Assembly: GCA_016191285.1 (NCBI GenBank)
Contig: JACPPA010000013.1
Location: 62,001 to 126,000 of the forward strand
DNA: 64,000 nucleotides
DNA from: Gammaproteobacteria bacterium
GTDB taxonomy: Bacteria; Pseudomonadota; Gammaproteobacteria; Ga0077536
Direction: 5' to 3'
Of this stretch, positions 8,982-18,265 are shown piece by piece; position 1 is the first letter of the stretch; each line of letters opens with the position of its first letter. A program made the position numbers and the translations under genes. The notes beneath the pieces are model-generated. The model was not told the origin of the DNA, searched no databases, and was given only the letters and a program-made list of their open reading frames with translations.

Positions 8982-10172
8982 TCAACGAAGTCTCACCTTG
9001 CGCCTTACGCGTGGACTAATCAATGCCGTGAGTCGCTCAGTCAAAGCGTCGATCGCGACGACCTCGATCGACTCTCCTAATCGGTAACTCGTCGTTCCCG
9101 GATAAATAATCAAACTGCGATCGAGTTTGAGATCGCGATGCGCAATCGTCAACGATTTGGTCATCGTCGGCGCATCCGCGTACTTAAACTCGAACCCGAT
9201 GCGTTGGCCTTGAATGAACATCAGCAGATCCAATTCGGCGACCCCTTGTGTATTCCAAAAATATGCATCGCGATCGCCCGTTATCCGCAGTACCTGCTCC
9301 AAGGCGAATCCTTCCCAGGACGCGCCAAGTTTGGGATGTGCCGCCAACGCCGCCAACGATTCAATACCCAGCAAGGCGTGCAATAGCCCGCTATCGCGCA
9401 CGAATACTTTCGGAGATTTGACTTGCCGTTTGCCGATATTTTCAAACCATGGCGGCAATTGCCGTATGACATAGGCACCGCTTAATGCATCCAGGTGTCG
9501 CTTAATAGTGGTGTGCGCCTCGCCGAGCGAACGTCCAACTTCCGAGGCGTTCCAGATTTGACCGTGAGTGTGGGCCGCCATGGTCCAGAACCGTCGCATG
9601 GTCGGCGGTGCCACATGCACCCCAAGTCGGCGCAGATCGCGCTCAAGAAACGTTTGAATCAAATCGTCGCGCCATTGCCGACTCGCTGCATCCGAAGGAG
9701 CCAAGAATGAACGAGGAAACCCTCCGCGCAGCCATAAGGGCCGCATCGATTTAGCCGGGAGCTCATTCAAATCAAAGCCAGCCATGGGCAATAGAGCGAC
9801 TCTTCCCGCCAACGATTCTGCAACATTGCTCGCGAGTTCCGGAGATGCGCTACCCAACAAAAAAAACTTTGCTGGCGATGGTCGACGATCGACCAGTACT
9901 CGGAGCACCGGAAACAATGCCGGTGACAATTGTGCTTCGTCGATGACAACGAGTCCGCGCAGCGGTTCTAGTGCGATCATTGGCTGCGACAGCCTTTGCG
10001 CATCCGCCGGACTCTCCAAATCGAAAAAACTAGCGCGCTCGGTCGATACGGCATACTGCCGAGCCAAGGTCGTCTTACCGCATTGACGTGGTCCCAGCAG
10101 CATCACGATAGGATTCGTACGAAATCGTTGTGCAATGAGCGACAAAAGTCGAGGGCGAGAAATGATTTTCAT
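8982..10172 (-). CDS. AAA_14/DUF4143 family ATPase
   Basis: 396 residues. N-terminal P-loop domain with Walker A GPRQCGKTTLA and Walker B GLVVIDEAQ, the sensor-like LLGSASPEL, then RGGFPRSFL typical of the AAA_14 family. The C-terminal half is DUF4143-like: TFLERDLRRLG, SPKVFVRDSGLLHALLGI, a WEGFALEQVL helix and a nuclease-like FEFKYADAP strand. Length is normal for the family (about 390-450). Members are widespread in accessory DNA; no reaction beyond ATP hydrolysis is established. A paralogue lies at 18978-20138. It is followed by the broken cyclase gene on the same strand and preceded by a toxin-gene tail. Confidence 0.88.
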   Translation of the reverse strand: MKIISRPRLLSLIAQRFRTNPIVMLLGPRQCGKTTLARQYAVSTERASFFDLESPADAQRLSQPMIALEPLRGLVVIDEAQLSPALFPVLRVLVDRRPSPAKFFLLGSASPELASNVAESLAGRVALLPMAGFDLNELPAKSMRPLWLRGGFPRSFLAPSDAASRQWRDDLIQTFLERDLRRLGVHVAPPTMRRFWTMAAHTHGQIWNASEVGRSLGEAHTTIKRHLDALSGAYVIRQLPPWFENIGKRQVKSPKVFVRDSGLLHALLGIESLAALAAHPKLGASWEGFALEQVLRITGDRDAYFWNTQGVAELDLLMFIQGQRIGFEFKYADAPTMTKSLTIAHRDLKLDRSLIIYPGTTSYRLGESIEVVAIDALTERLTALISPRVRRKVRLR

Positions 10173-10523
10173 AAGTCTTGCATTTTGAGCGTCGAGTGCT
10201 CAATCTGCAAGGTAGTAATGATGCCCATCTCGCCCAACGGCAACGCAGGTATCAACGGAGCGAGCTGCAATGCTGCGGCGGCCCGCAAGAAAACGCTCGC
10301 TGAAAACATGGACATGCGGTGCACCTGTGCCTCAATAAGTGAGGGCTTCATGGGCAACTCAGGCCATGGCTCAGCATTGATGTCGACTTCGACCCACGCC
10401 GCCGCATGGCGCGGAGATCTTGTGCTCTATTTCAAATTATCCAATCTTCAACACTACACATAACGCTTGCCAACCCGCACCCACCACGCGAGGATTATCG
10501 AACTCACGTTCGGGGTAGCAGCG
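10173..10523. other. Intergenic region between divergent ATPase and cyclase genes
   Basis: Besides the toxin-gene tail (10265-10425), nothing coding is visible. Both neighbours start here (10172 leftwards, 10524 rightwards), so promoters for both are expected, but no clear -35/-10 pair was convincing. A GGGG stretch 10-14 bases before the ATG at 10524 could serve as its ribosome-binding site. Confidence 0.4.
10265..10425 (-). pseudogene. Second vapC tail remnant
   Basis: Bases 10275-10420 align with 1565-1690 of the broken vapC: both encode VxVDINA... then SLIEAQVHRMS.....SxFLRAA.AL. Here the joint between the two parts is in frame (DINAEPWPELPMKPSLIEAQ), showing what copy 1 lost. The 5' half with the first catalytic acid and the antitoxin are absent, and after AALQLAPLIPALPLGEMG the frame becomes unrelated. 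A relic of a second toxin gene, not functional. Confidence 0.7.
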
Positions 10524-13500
10524 ATGCTGCAATGCTCTAACTGCAATCATGATAATCCGCGAGGCGCACGCTTCTGCGCGCAATGCGGCGTGCGTCTTGC
10601 GCAGCAGTGCACAGCGTGTGGCGAGGCCATTGCTGCCGAACAACGATTTTGCACCGGCTGCGGCGCGGCGCAAAGCGACGATGGTGTCCCCGCAGGTGGC
10701 GCGGAACTCGCGCACACACCCGCCAACTACACGCCGCCGCATCTGGCGGAACGGATCCTCGCCCATCGCCAGACCTTGCGGGGCGAGAAGAAACAAGTCT
10801 CGGTTTTATTCTGCGATATGGTCGACTCCACCGTCCTCGCCGGTGAGTTGGGCGCCGAGCGCATGCACGTGTTGCTGTCGGATTTCTTTACGCGCGTATT
10901 GACGGAAGTGCATCGCTTCGAGGGTACCGTGAATCAGTTTCTCGGGGATGGCTTCATGGCCATTTTCGGCGCGCCGCTGGCGTATGAAGATCATGCGGCG
11001 CGCGCAGGCCTTGCCGCGATTGCGATTAGAGATGCCGTCGCGTCCGCGCGCGAGTCGTCGACCGTGGCGGGTTGGAATCGCGTGCACGTGCGCATCGGCA
11101 TCAACAGTGGGCAGGTGGTGGTCGGCGCCATCGGCGACGATCTGCGCATGGATTACACGGCGGCCGGCGATACCACGCATCTCGCCGCACGACTGCAGAG
11201 CGCGGCGTCGCCCGGCGAGATCCTCTGCGGTAAAACCACCATCGCGGCGGCGCGCGGCGCGTTGGAAGTCGAAGCCCTGGCGTCGATAACGTTGAAAGGG
11301 ATCACCGAACCCGTGGCGCGATACCGTTTGCTAAACGCTCGGGAACACACCAGCCGCATTGCGCAACGTCAAACCGCGTTCGTGGGGCGCGACGCGGAGA
11401 TGACGCAATTACTGGCGGGTGTGCAGCAAGCGGCACAAGGGCATGGTGGAGTAATCGAACTTGAAGGTGAGCCCGGTGCCGGCAAGTCGCGCCTGGTCCT
11501 GGAATTCCAAGCGCGATTGCCCGCCGACACCTGCGCAGTGTTGGGCCAATGCATTACGTATGGTAATCAGCGACCCAACGTGCCTATCGTCGAGCTTGTG
11601 CGTGGACTCTTCGAAACCGCGACCGACAACATCAACTCACCGTCGGAAACAGATGACGGCCACGACTATCTTGCCGCGTTGTTGGGAGGCGAAGAGGCGC
11701 TGAGTCGAATCAAAGAAATGGACCCCGCCACCGTACGCGGTCGCACCGTCCAAGCCCTTATCGCGTACGTATTGCGCAGAGCACAGCGCTCGCCATTGGT
11801 CCTTTTGATCGAAGATTTGCATTGGGCCGATCCGAGTTCACTCGAGTATCTGAGTGCGTTGGCAACCGCGCTTCGCGACAGTCGCTGCCTGCTGGTGGTG
11901 ACGTTCCGGCCAGGTTCGGATCCGCCGTGGTCCGCTGCTATCCGCCGCGGCAAAATTCGGCTCACCCCCCTGAATGCAGCTGCCGTTCAATCCCTGCTCG
12001 CGCAATTGCTCGTGTCGTCAGTGCTCCCGCGTGAGCAGCAAGACCAGGTGCTCGCGCGGGCGGAAGGCAATCCATTTTTCCTCGAAGAATTGGTACGCGC
12101 CGCCGTTTCAACCGGTGAGCAAGTGCCGGGGGATGTGTTTGAGGTGCTCGGGGCGCGCATCGATCGGCTGACTATCAATGACAAGCGCAATCTACGCACC
12201 GCCGCGGTGATTGGTCGCGAGTTTTCGCTAGACCTTGTGGAGGAAGTCGCGGACGGGCCGCGCGAGCAGCGCACGCGATTGGAACACTTGACGGCATTGG
12301 GATTTATCGAGCCCACGTTAACGCCGCGACATTATCGGTTCGTCCATGCGTTGACCCAGGAAGTGGCGTATCAAGGCATGGTGAGCGATGAGCGCAGGCA
12401 ATTGCATACCGCGCTCGCCACGAGACTGGCGACTCGGGGCAAGGATCCAGAACAGGATTGCGAGGAGATCTCACGCCATCATCTAGCGGGCGAAACTCCC
12501 GCGCTGGCTTTACCTTTTCTTGAGGCGGCGACCGCGAAAGCGATTCGCAACCACACGCTGGAAGCCGCGCACGGTTTTCTGGTCGACGCGATGCGCTTGT
12601 TCGAAGCCGAAGAGATGACTGCGGAGCGACTGATCCGCTGCGTGGTATATCTGCTGCAGGCGTTTCCCGTGTTTCACTTTCTGCACAAGCATCGCGAATA
12701 CGCCGAGCGGCTCGAACACTACGCGCCGCAAGTCGAGGCGCTCAACGTTCCGGCGGTGCTCGGACCCTTTCTGGCGCAGCGTGGCCATCGGCTATGGGTG
12801 GTGGCCCGCTACGCGGAAGCGGAAATAGTACTCAAGCGCGCGATCTCGTTGTGCGACGAAGAGAACGATTCGGTTAGCGCGGCGCACGCCAGTATTATGT
12901 TGGGGTGGTTGTACGCGAACCGCGGACAATGCGAGCTTGGCGAGCAATATGGTTTGCGTGCACTACGTTATCTTGAACAGGTTCCCGTGCCGTTGTTCCC
13001 GACTTTCAGTAACGTTGCACTTTTGTTATGCGCCGCTTTTCGCGGTCGTTGGCCCGAAGCCGTGCGCCATGGTGAGCGGGCACGCGATGTGGGACTTGCC
13101 GCGCATGATGACGGTATGGCCTCCTTTGGCGGGGGTTTCCTCGCGTGGGTGTTGTACGAAATGGGCGATGCATCCGCCGCGATGGCGGAAGCCCAGGCGG
13201 CGTTCAACATTGCGCCGACGAATTACTTCAAGGGCTGGTCGGCCACCTTCATGGCTGCGGCCATGGCGCGTCTCGGTCAGGCAGAGGAGGCCGTGAACAT
13301 TCTGGAGCAGGCGGTTGGCTATGCGGAGCAGGCTGGGCACCTCTCAGGATATGCCCTCGTGGCGCTGTTGCGCGGAGAAGCGCGCGTTCATGCGGGCGAG
13401 TTCGACCAGGCATGGCGGGAAATGGATGCACTACGTGCGCTGGTGGTATCTCTTCCATATTCATTCGTCGCCGCCGGCGCACTCCAAGTCCAGGCCGAGT

Positions 13501-13655
13501 GCGCGCTACACACCAATCGCGCACCGCTTGCGCTGGAATTGTTTCGATTAGCCGAGACGGAATTCGCGGCGATCGATGCCGCGCATCGCGTCGCCCAAGT
13601 CCGTGCTGGCGCCGAGCGTGCAATGCGCGCCATTCACGCGGGAAAGCATTCCTAG
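10524..13655 (+). CDS. Zinc-ribbon cyclase-AAA-TPR signalling protein
   Basis: 1043 residues from the ATG at 10524 (MLQCSNCNHDNPRGARFCAQ); an upstream frame from 10467 adds 19 unlike residues. Order: double zinc ribbon (CSNC...CAQC, CTAC...CTGC, residues 1-60), class III cyclase (about 100-275: VSVLFCDMVDSTVLA, GDGFMAIFGAP, RIGINSGQVVVG), P-loop ATPase (about 300-560: GEPGAGKSRLV, LLIEDLHWADPSS), winged-helix-like linker, and a long TPR C-terminus to residue 1043. Both metal aspartates and Walker motifs are intact, making this the only complete cyclase of the cluster. Expected to be a cytoplasmic cAMP/cGMP-producing regulator; partners unknown. It is transcribed away from its relatives. Confidence 0.9.
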   Translation: MLQCSNCNHDNPRGARFCAQCGVRLAQQCTACGEAIAAEQRFCTGCGAAQSDDGVPAGGAELAHTPANYTPPHLAERILAHRQTLRGEKKQVSVLFCDMVDSTVLAGELGAERMHVLLSDFFTRVLTEVHRFEGTVNQFLGDGFMAIFGAPLAYEDHAARAGLAAIAIRDAVASARESSTVAGWNRVHVRIGINSGQVVVGAIGDDLRMDYTAAGDTTHLAARLQSAASPGEILCGKTTIAAARGALEVEALASITLKGITEPVARYRLLNAREHTSRIAQRQTAFVGRDAEMTQLLAGVQQAAQGHGGVIELEGEPGAGKSRLVLEFQARLPADTCAVLGQCITYGNQRPNVPIVELVRGLFETATDNINSPSETDDGHDYLAALLGGEEALSRIKEMDPATVRGRTVQALIAYVLRRAQRSPLVLLIEDLHWADPSSLEYLSALATALRDSRCLLVVTFRPGSDPPWSAAIRRGKIRLTPLNAAAVQSLLAQLLVSSVLPREQQDQVLARAEGNPFFLEELVRAAVSTGEQVPGDVFEVLGARIDRLTINDKRNLRTAAVIGREFSLDLVEEVADGPREQRTRLEHLTALGFIEPTLTPRHYRFVHALTQEVAYQGMVSDERRQLHTALATRLATRGKDPEQDCEEISRHHLAGETPALALPFLEAATAKAIRNHTLEAAHGFLVDAMRLFEAEEMTAERLIRCVVYLLQAFPVFHFLHKHREYAERLEHYAPQVEALNVPAVLGPFLAQRGHRLWVVARYAEAEIVLKRAISLCDEENDSVSAAHASIMLGWLYANRGQCELGEQYGLRALRYLEQVPVPLFPTFSNVALLLCAAFRGRWPEAVRHGERARDVGLAAHDDGMASFGGGFLAWVLYEMGDASAAMAEAQAAFNIAPTNYFKGWSATFMAAAMARLGQAEEAVNILEQAVGYAEQAGHLSGYALVALLRGEARVHAGEFDQAWREMDALRALVVSLPYSFVAAGALQVQAECALHTNRAPLALELFRLAETEFAAIDAAHRVAQVRAGAERAMRAIHAGKHS

Positions 13656-13721
13656 CGGTTCGAATTCGACCGCTGACTGAGATATCTGCGGCAGCTGACG
13701 AAGTTGCTGCGCGTTCTATTG

Positions 13722-13878
13722 CCCCCTCACCCCAGCCCTCTCCCGCAAGGGGAGAGGGAAAGATTGCGCGATCTTATTACGCCATTCTCCCTCGTGGGCG
13801 AGATCCTGGGCGAGAGGAAAGACTTGGACGATCGCCTTACTCCCTCTCCCCTTGCGGGAGAGGGCTGGGGTGAGGGGT
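13722..13878. repeat. Long inverted repeat (CCCTCTCCC type) behind the cyclase gene
   Basis: CCCCTCACCCCAGCCCTCTC at 13723 and its complement ending near 13877 form a near-perfect arm of about 36 bp, separated by about 80 bp; each arm also contains the smaller hairpin CCCTCTCCCGCAAGGGGAGAGGG-type. A related but diverged unit is at 55712-55801. Widespread in proteobacteria; here it lies between converging genes and could act as a two-way terminator. Confidence 0.65.
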
Positions 13879-13924
13879 TTCGGCTTTCGAGACGAAGAAT
13901 GTAGGTCGGGTTAGTCCGTCAGGG

Positions 13925-13975
13925 CGGAATAATAGCGCACGCACTTCCTGCAGAGCCGGGGTGTGGATCCTGAAT
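13925..13975 (-). pseudogene. Last codons of a lost cyclase-TPR gene
   Basis: Read leftwards, 13971-13930 gives IHTPALQEVRALLFR, matching the end of the broken cyclase at 5606 (FDTPDLQEARALLLRLA); the nucleotides also align (GCGCACGC.C.TCCTG.AGA.CCGGGGTGT). Only these ~15 codons remain, flanked by a dispersed GGTCGGGTTAGTCCGTC repeat. Indicates a further member of the cyclase family once lay here. Confidence 0.6.
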
Positions 13976-14003
13976 AATTTACTCTCCGGCGACGAAATCC
14001 CGG

Positions 14004-15863
14004 TCATGCATGGTCATTGGCAAGCAAACGCAGATTCACCTGTGCGCCGTGCTCGGTCGGGTGGCTCTTTGGACCGGCCGCAACCAGCGTGGCGCTGCCA
14101 ATGGTGCCGCGATCGCGTCCGCCGTCCTTCGAGCAATAGAGCGCGGCGTCGGCAATCCGCAGCAGATTTTCGAGCGACTGGCCCATGGTGGTGTCGGCGA
14201 TGCCAAAACTCGCGGTAAACACGGTCGATCCCGCGGCTTCCTGGATTTCGGCCAGACGCGTGCGCAGTCGATCGACCCACTCCAGCCCTTGCTCGGCCGT
14301 CGCGCTCGGCAACACAAACGTAAATTCTTCGCCGCCCCAGCGCGCTACCAAATCGGTTTCGCGCGCGGCGGCGCGCGCGGCGTCGGCGAATTGGCGTAGC
14401 GCGTTATCGCCCGCCTGGTGACCCAATGTATCGTTCAGGCTTTTAAAGCGGTCGAGATCAGCCATCACGAGTGCGAACGGTTTATGCGCGGTGAGCAGAT
14501 CGCGCACTTGATATTCGAGGGTGCGACGGTTCGCGAGGCCGGTAAGACTATCGGTGCTCGCCTGCACCTGGGTTCGTTCAAAGGCGCGTACTGTCCCGAT
14601 GCGGGCGCCGGCCTGGATGCCGAGCGTCGTCAATTTAGCAACCTGATCTCCTTCGAGCGGAACGCCGATATCGCCCGTCGTGTGTAACACACCGAGTGCG
14701 CGACCCATGAAGCTGACTGGCACGCAGACCGCGGATACTGGGCCGCACGTGCGGCCGCGCAAACGCGGGCAGGCATTTAGCGCTTCGCTATCGGCGAATA
14801 CCACCGGATTGCCTCGCCGGACCGCAACGCAGCTGAACGGAGATTCGACATTGCACCCGGGCGCGCCCGCCGTGGGATGCGCGGTCGCACGTTCTAGATG
14901 GGCGCGGCTCGAATCGGCGAGTAACAGTTCCATTGGATTCTGTGGCGACACCGCGCTCATCGCGCGCGCTATTACTTGGTGCGCCTCGGTTTCCGTATCG
15001 GCCATTTCGAGCGCTTCGACCAATTGATTGCCGAACGCGCCCCGTTCGCTATCGGCGCGCATTTGTCCGAGCATCGACTGCAGGTTACCCGCCATCGCGT
15101 CAATCGATTGTGCGAGTTGGCCGACTTCGTCACGACTAATGACGTTATTGCGCAGATCAAGATTACCTTTGGCCATCGCCCGTGCATTGTCACGCACGCG
15201 CTTAAGCGAGCCACGAATCGAGCGCGATACAAATGCGACCAAGAGTGCGACCAAGACATTGATCGCTAAACCGGCACTCACGATCCAGGCCTGCGCCGTC
15301 GCCTTCGCCGACTCAGCGGCTCGTTCCGCGTTTAGAACTCGTGTGCTCAGGGCCGTTGTCTGCGCTTCCATCGCCGCGCCCACGGCTTCAAACGCGCTAT
15401 CGAACCTAGGCAAGCCGCGGGCGCCTTCATTCTGGCTACGCAGCGCCAATTCGATCGTTTCTTGAGCGACAGAAATATAATTCTCGACTAACGCGCGAAC
15501 CGCTTCGTTGCTCGCATGGATATCGGGCGGGAGAGCGATTTTGCTCAACCGGTCAAGATCAGCGCGGAAACGCGCGGTGCTTTGGTGTAAGTTGGTCCGG
15601 ATCTGATCCGGTGTCAGACGCGAGAGTTCTGCGTCCAAAAAAGCGCTATAGACATCGGCGCGAATACCATCGTGCAGCGTGTCCGCATCCTGATGAAAGC
15701 GCTGTGCCTCGCTTAAGCGCGACTGTTCACCGGCGGCGGCGGTCTGCACATCCAAGTCCCGCCACGCCATGCCGCTGACCGCCACGATGGCGGCCGCAAG
15801 CAGACCATTAATGAGCACGAGACGCGACGCGATGGTGAGTTTATGAACCGCAAAGAACGACAT
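14004..15863 (-). CDS. Membrane diguanylate cyclase (HAMP-GAF-GGDEF)
   Basis: 619 residues. A transmembrane helix at about 12-32, a periplasmic four-helix sensor region, a second membrane helix near 190-212 (INVLVALLVAFVS), HAMP linker (SLKRVRDNARAMAKGNLDLR), GAF-like domain (about 270-430, with several cysteines: GCNVESPFSC, NACPRLRGRTCGPVSAVC), and a C-terminal GGDEF domain with RWGGEEF and an intact inhibitory RxxD site (RETD five residues before it). Expected to make c-di-GMP from two GTP with product inhibition. The cysteine-rich GAF could bind a metal or redox ligand. The 5' leader carries a hairpin that covers its ribosome-binding site. Confidence 0.92.
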   Translation of the reverse strand: MSFFAVHKLTIASRLVLINGLLAAAIVAVSGMAWRDLDVQTAAAGEQSRLSEAQRFHQDADTLHDGIRADVYSAFLDAELSRLTPDQIRTNLHQSTARFRADLDRLSKIALPPDIHASNEAVRALVENYISVAQETIELALRSQNEGARGLPRFDSAFEAVGAAMEAQTTALSTRVLNAERAAESAKATAQAWIVSAGLAINVLVALLVAFVSRSIRGSLKRVRDNARAMAKGNLDLRNNVISRDEVGQLAQSIDAMAGNLQSMLGQMRADSERGAFGNQLVEALEMADTETEAHQVIARAMSAVSPQNPMELLLADSSRAHLERATAHPTAGAPGCNVESPFSCVAVRRGNPVVFADSEALNACPRLRGRTCGPVSAVCVPVSFMGRALGVLHTTGDIGVPLEGDQVAKLTTLGIQAGARIGTVRAFERTQVQASTDSLTGLANRRTLEYQVRDLLTAHKPFALVMADLDRFKSLNDTLGHQAGDNALRQFADAARAAARETDLVARWGGEEFTFVLPSATAEQGLEWVDRLRTRLAEIQEAAGSTVFTASFGIADTTMGQSLENLLRIADAALYCSKDGGRDRGTIGSATLVAAGPKSHPTEHGAQVNLRLLANDHA

Positions 15864-15873
15864 CGTCGAGGTA

Positions 15874-15930
15874 CCTCCGTAGGAGGATCAGGCGCACGAT
15901 CGGGTGCCTCTCCTCGGTATCCTACGGAGG
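15874..15930 (-). promoter_or_regulatory. Leader hairpin burying the Shine-Dalgarno of the diguanylate cyclase
   Basis: On the transcript the arms CCTCCGTAGGA (15930-15920) and TCCTACGGAGG (15884-15874) pair perfectly over 11 bp; an inner arm AGGCACC/GCGCCT tightens the 35-nt loop. The second arm contains GGAGG ten bases before the ATG at 15863, the only good ribosome-binding site. The structure would therefore block initiation unless melted or bound. It does not match the GEMM c-di-GMP riboswitch consensus as I know it. The function is inferred. Confidence 0.6.
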
Positions 15931-15973
15931 CTATCGGAAAAGGACTACAAATCTTTAGGGTCTCGCGCGAAAC

Positions 15974-18106
15974 CTACCCCTTCCCGAGCGGCCTTTGCGG
16001 GAGCTCGTCGGAACCAAAAATGTATACGCGGTTGCGACCAAATTTCTTGGCTGCGTAGCACGCGACATCAGCATTCTGAAGTATGGTCGAGAGACTGCCG
16101 CTAAGCGCGTCGATCATCAACAGCCCAATGCTGACGCCGATACTGAAATGCCGGGTTTGCCACGGAAAACTATAACTCCCCAGACGTTCCCGGATCGAGT
16201 GTGCGACGCGCTCGGCCTGTTGCCGATCACAGTGCTCCAAGAGCACTGCGAACTCATCGCCACCGAGCCGCGCGACAGTGTCTCGCCGCCGCACTTCGCC
16301 GCGCATGAGGGAGGCAACATGTCGCAACAATTCGTCGCCCGCCGCATGGCCGCAGGTATCGTTGATGAACTTGAAGCGATCCAGATCGAGGAACATCATC
16401 GCGTGCATATCGGACGCATGCAACGGTTGCGCGATTAAACGGGTAAGCCGGCGTTCAAACTCGTAGCGATTTACCAACCCTGTAAGCGCATCGTGTTTAG
16501 CCAGATGCGAGATTTCATCGGCTTGCCGGCGTTTCTCGGTGACGTCGCGGATTACCGCCACCGCACCGAACACACGACCTGTAGCACTACGAATCTTGCG
16601 TGCGGTGAATTCAACGGCATATTCCGCTTTCGAAGCCAAGTGCAATTGCGCTTCGCCGGTCACAATTTCGCTGGCGTCGCTCAGACATTGGGCGACGGGC
16701 GATTCTGTGACCGCGCGCGAGTCGTGATTGCGAAACTCGAATACCGCCTCGAATCGCTGCTTCAAAACTTTCTTCGGCGACAAACCGAAGAGATGCTCCG
16801 CGGAGTGATTGATGAAATCGATCTGCCCGAATGGATCGGTGGTGATCACCGGCTCCCCCAACGAACTCAAGGTCGACTGGATTTTTTCTCGTTCGTCCTG
16901 GAGCGCCAGTTGCGCGACTTTTAACTCATGCACGTCGTAAAGGGATCCCGACAAACGCACAACCTTCCCATTTTCGACGCGCTGAGATTTCGCGCGGCTG
17001 CGAAACCAATGCGCTTCGCCATCGCTATTGAGCACTCTAAAATCGACATCGAGCGGCGCCCGGTCGCGAAGATGAGCGGCGATAGCCGTCGCCACTGCCG
17101 TACTGTCGTTTGGGTGAAACAATTTGGCAAAACTTCGTTGGGTGGTCGCCAAGGACTCGAGAGCGCTGAAGCCCAGCATTTCTTTTAAATTGTCTGAATA
17201 CCACATTCGATCGGTGATTAAATCCCATTCCCAGAGCCCGTTGGTCGAGCCTGCTTCGGCCCGCTCATACCGTTCTTGCAAAAGAGCAATTTCGTCAGCA
17301 GCTGCTCGCGCGGGGTGAATATCCTGAAGCGTTCCCGACATGCGAATCTTCGTGCCCGCGCCGCTGGTTTCGGCACGGCCGCGACACCATCGGTAGCCAC
17401 CATCCTTCGTCCGGATTCTTAACTCCGCTTCGTAGGAGGTCATCGAAGCGATCGCGCGTTCCAAAAGACTTCTGACACGAAGCGCATCGTCCTGGTGGAC
17501 GAGAGCAAAAAAATTATCGACATCGGATTCGATTTCATCAGGCTCATAACCACAGATCGTGTAGCAACGAGGAGACCACCACATTGAACCTTGACTGACA
17601 TCCGGCCAATCCCACACGCCGTCCGAGGAGCCCGTCACCGCCAAATGCAGCCGCTCGGCGGTGACGGACTGCTGGATAAGCACGCGGCGGTACGCCGAGA
17701 TATCCGTGCCGGTGACGATCAAGGCGATAACTTCGCCAGTGTTAAGCGACAGCCGGGGCGCGGCGTGAATCCGCACCCAACCGACAACCCCTTCCGCACG
17801 TCGTATCCTGCATTCATGGGTAACCGGGCGACCCTCGCGAACGCAACGGCGGAGCGTGTCGAGGCAAGTTTCGCGATCTTCAAGGTGAAGAGCGGCGGAC
17901 CAACCGAAGCCGAGTAACGCGGATAGCTCGGATCCGATGTATTGGACGCATGCCTGATTCATAAACACGGCGGTTAGATCCGGCCGCAGGATCCAGATCG
18001 CGGCGGGCGCCGAATTGACTATTTCAAAAAACGGCGTCGGAACCTCGAACGTGGAACAAAGCGCATCGAACTGTTCGGAAGGCCGCGGTTCGGGCATGTC
18101 GTTCAT
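15974..18106 (-). CDS. PAS-GGDEF diguanylate cyclase
   Basis: 710 residues, no membrane helix. Four PAS/PAC-type repeats precede the catalytic domain: residues about 25-135 (APAAIWILRPDL...), 145-270, 280-400 and 410-530 (GEPVITTDPFGQIDFINHSA). The GGDEF domain (about 540-690) has RLGGDEF and an inhibitory RxxD (RRRD) five residues before. No EAL or HD-GYP domain, so a c-di-GMP synthase is expected, with cytosolic ligand, redox or light input through PAS. Lies upstream of the HAMP-GAF-GGDEF gene on the same strand with a 110-bp gap containing the leader hairpin, so it may be independently translated in the same transcript. Confidence 0.92.
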   Translation of the reverse strand: MNDMPEPRPSEQFDALCSTFEVPTPFFEIVNSAPAAIWILRPDLTAVFMNQACVQYIGSELSALLGFGWSAALHLEDRETCLDTLRRCVREGRPVTHECRIRRAEGVVGWVRIHAAPRLSLNTGEVIALIVTGTDISAYRRVLIQQSVTAERLHLAVTGSSDGVWDWPDVSQGSMWWSPRCYTICGYEPDEIESDVDNFFALVHQDDALRVRSLLERAIASMTSYEAELRIRTKDGGYRWCRGRAETSGAGTKIRMSGTLQDIHPARAAADEIALLQERYERAEAGSTNGLWEWDLITDRMWYSDNLKEMLGFSALESLATTQRSFAKLFHPNDSTAVATAIAAHLRDRAPLDVDFRVLNSDGEAHWFRSRAKSQRVENGKVVRLSGSLYDVHELKVAQLALQDEREKIQSTLSSLGEPVITTDPFGQIDFINHSAEHLFGLSPKKVLKQRFEAVFEFRNHDSRAVTESPVAQCLSDASEIVTGEAQLHLASKAEYAVEFTARKIRSATGRVFGAVAVIRDVTEKRRQADEISHLAKHDALTGLVNRYEFERRLTRLIAQPLHASDMHAMMFLDLDRFKFINDTCGHAAGDELLRHVASLMRGEVRRRDTVARLGGDEFAVLLEHCDRQQAERVAHSIRERLGSYSFPWQTRHFSIGVSIGLLMIDALSGSLSTILQNADVACYAAKKFGRNRVYIFGSDELPQRPLGKG

Positions 18107-18265
18107 GGTTTTCGATTCTTCTACTGGGTTACCAGCGTCCGATCCGGGCTCGTCTTTCTAAAGTTCTTCAAGACGAAAGCGGCGTTGGCACCGGAATACT
18201 AAAGTAGTTTGCCACTGAGAAAAATGCCGAATCCTGATTGGCACCTTTTTATAACGGTCTGATTG

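Noticed and set aside
13145-13873. 242-residue frame overlapping the end of the third cyclase
   Set aside because: Runs out of frame through the TPR region and into a dispersed repeat; no domain.
15864-15973. c-di-GMP (GEMM) riboswitch before the diguanylate cyclase
   Set aside because: The GEMM hallmarks (GGGCAAACC, GGUAGG loops) are absent; reported instead as an unclassified leader hairpin.
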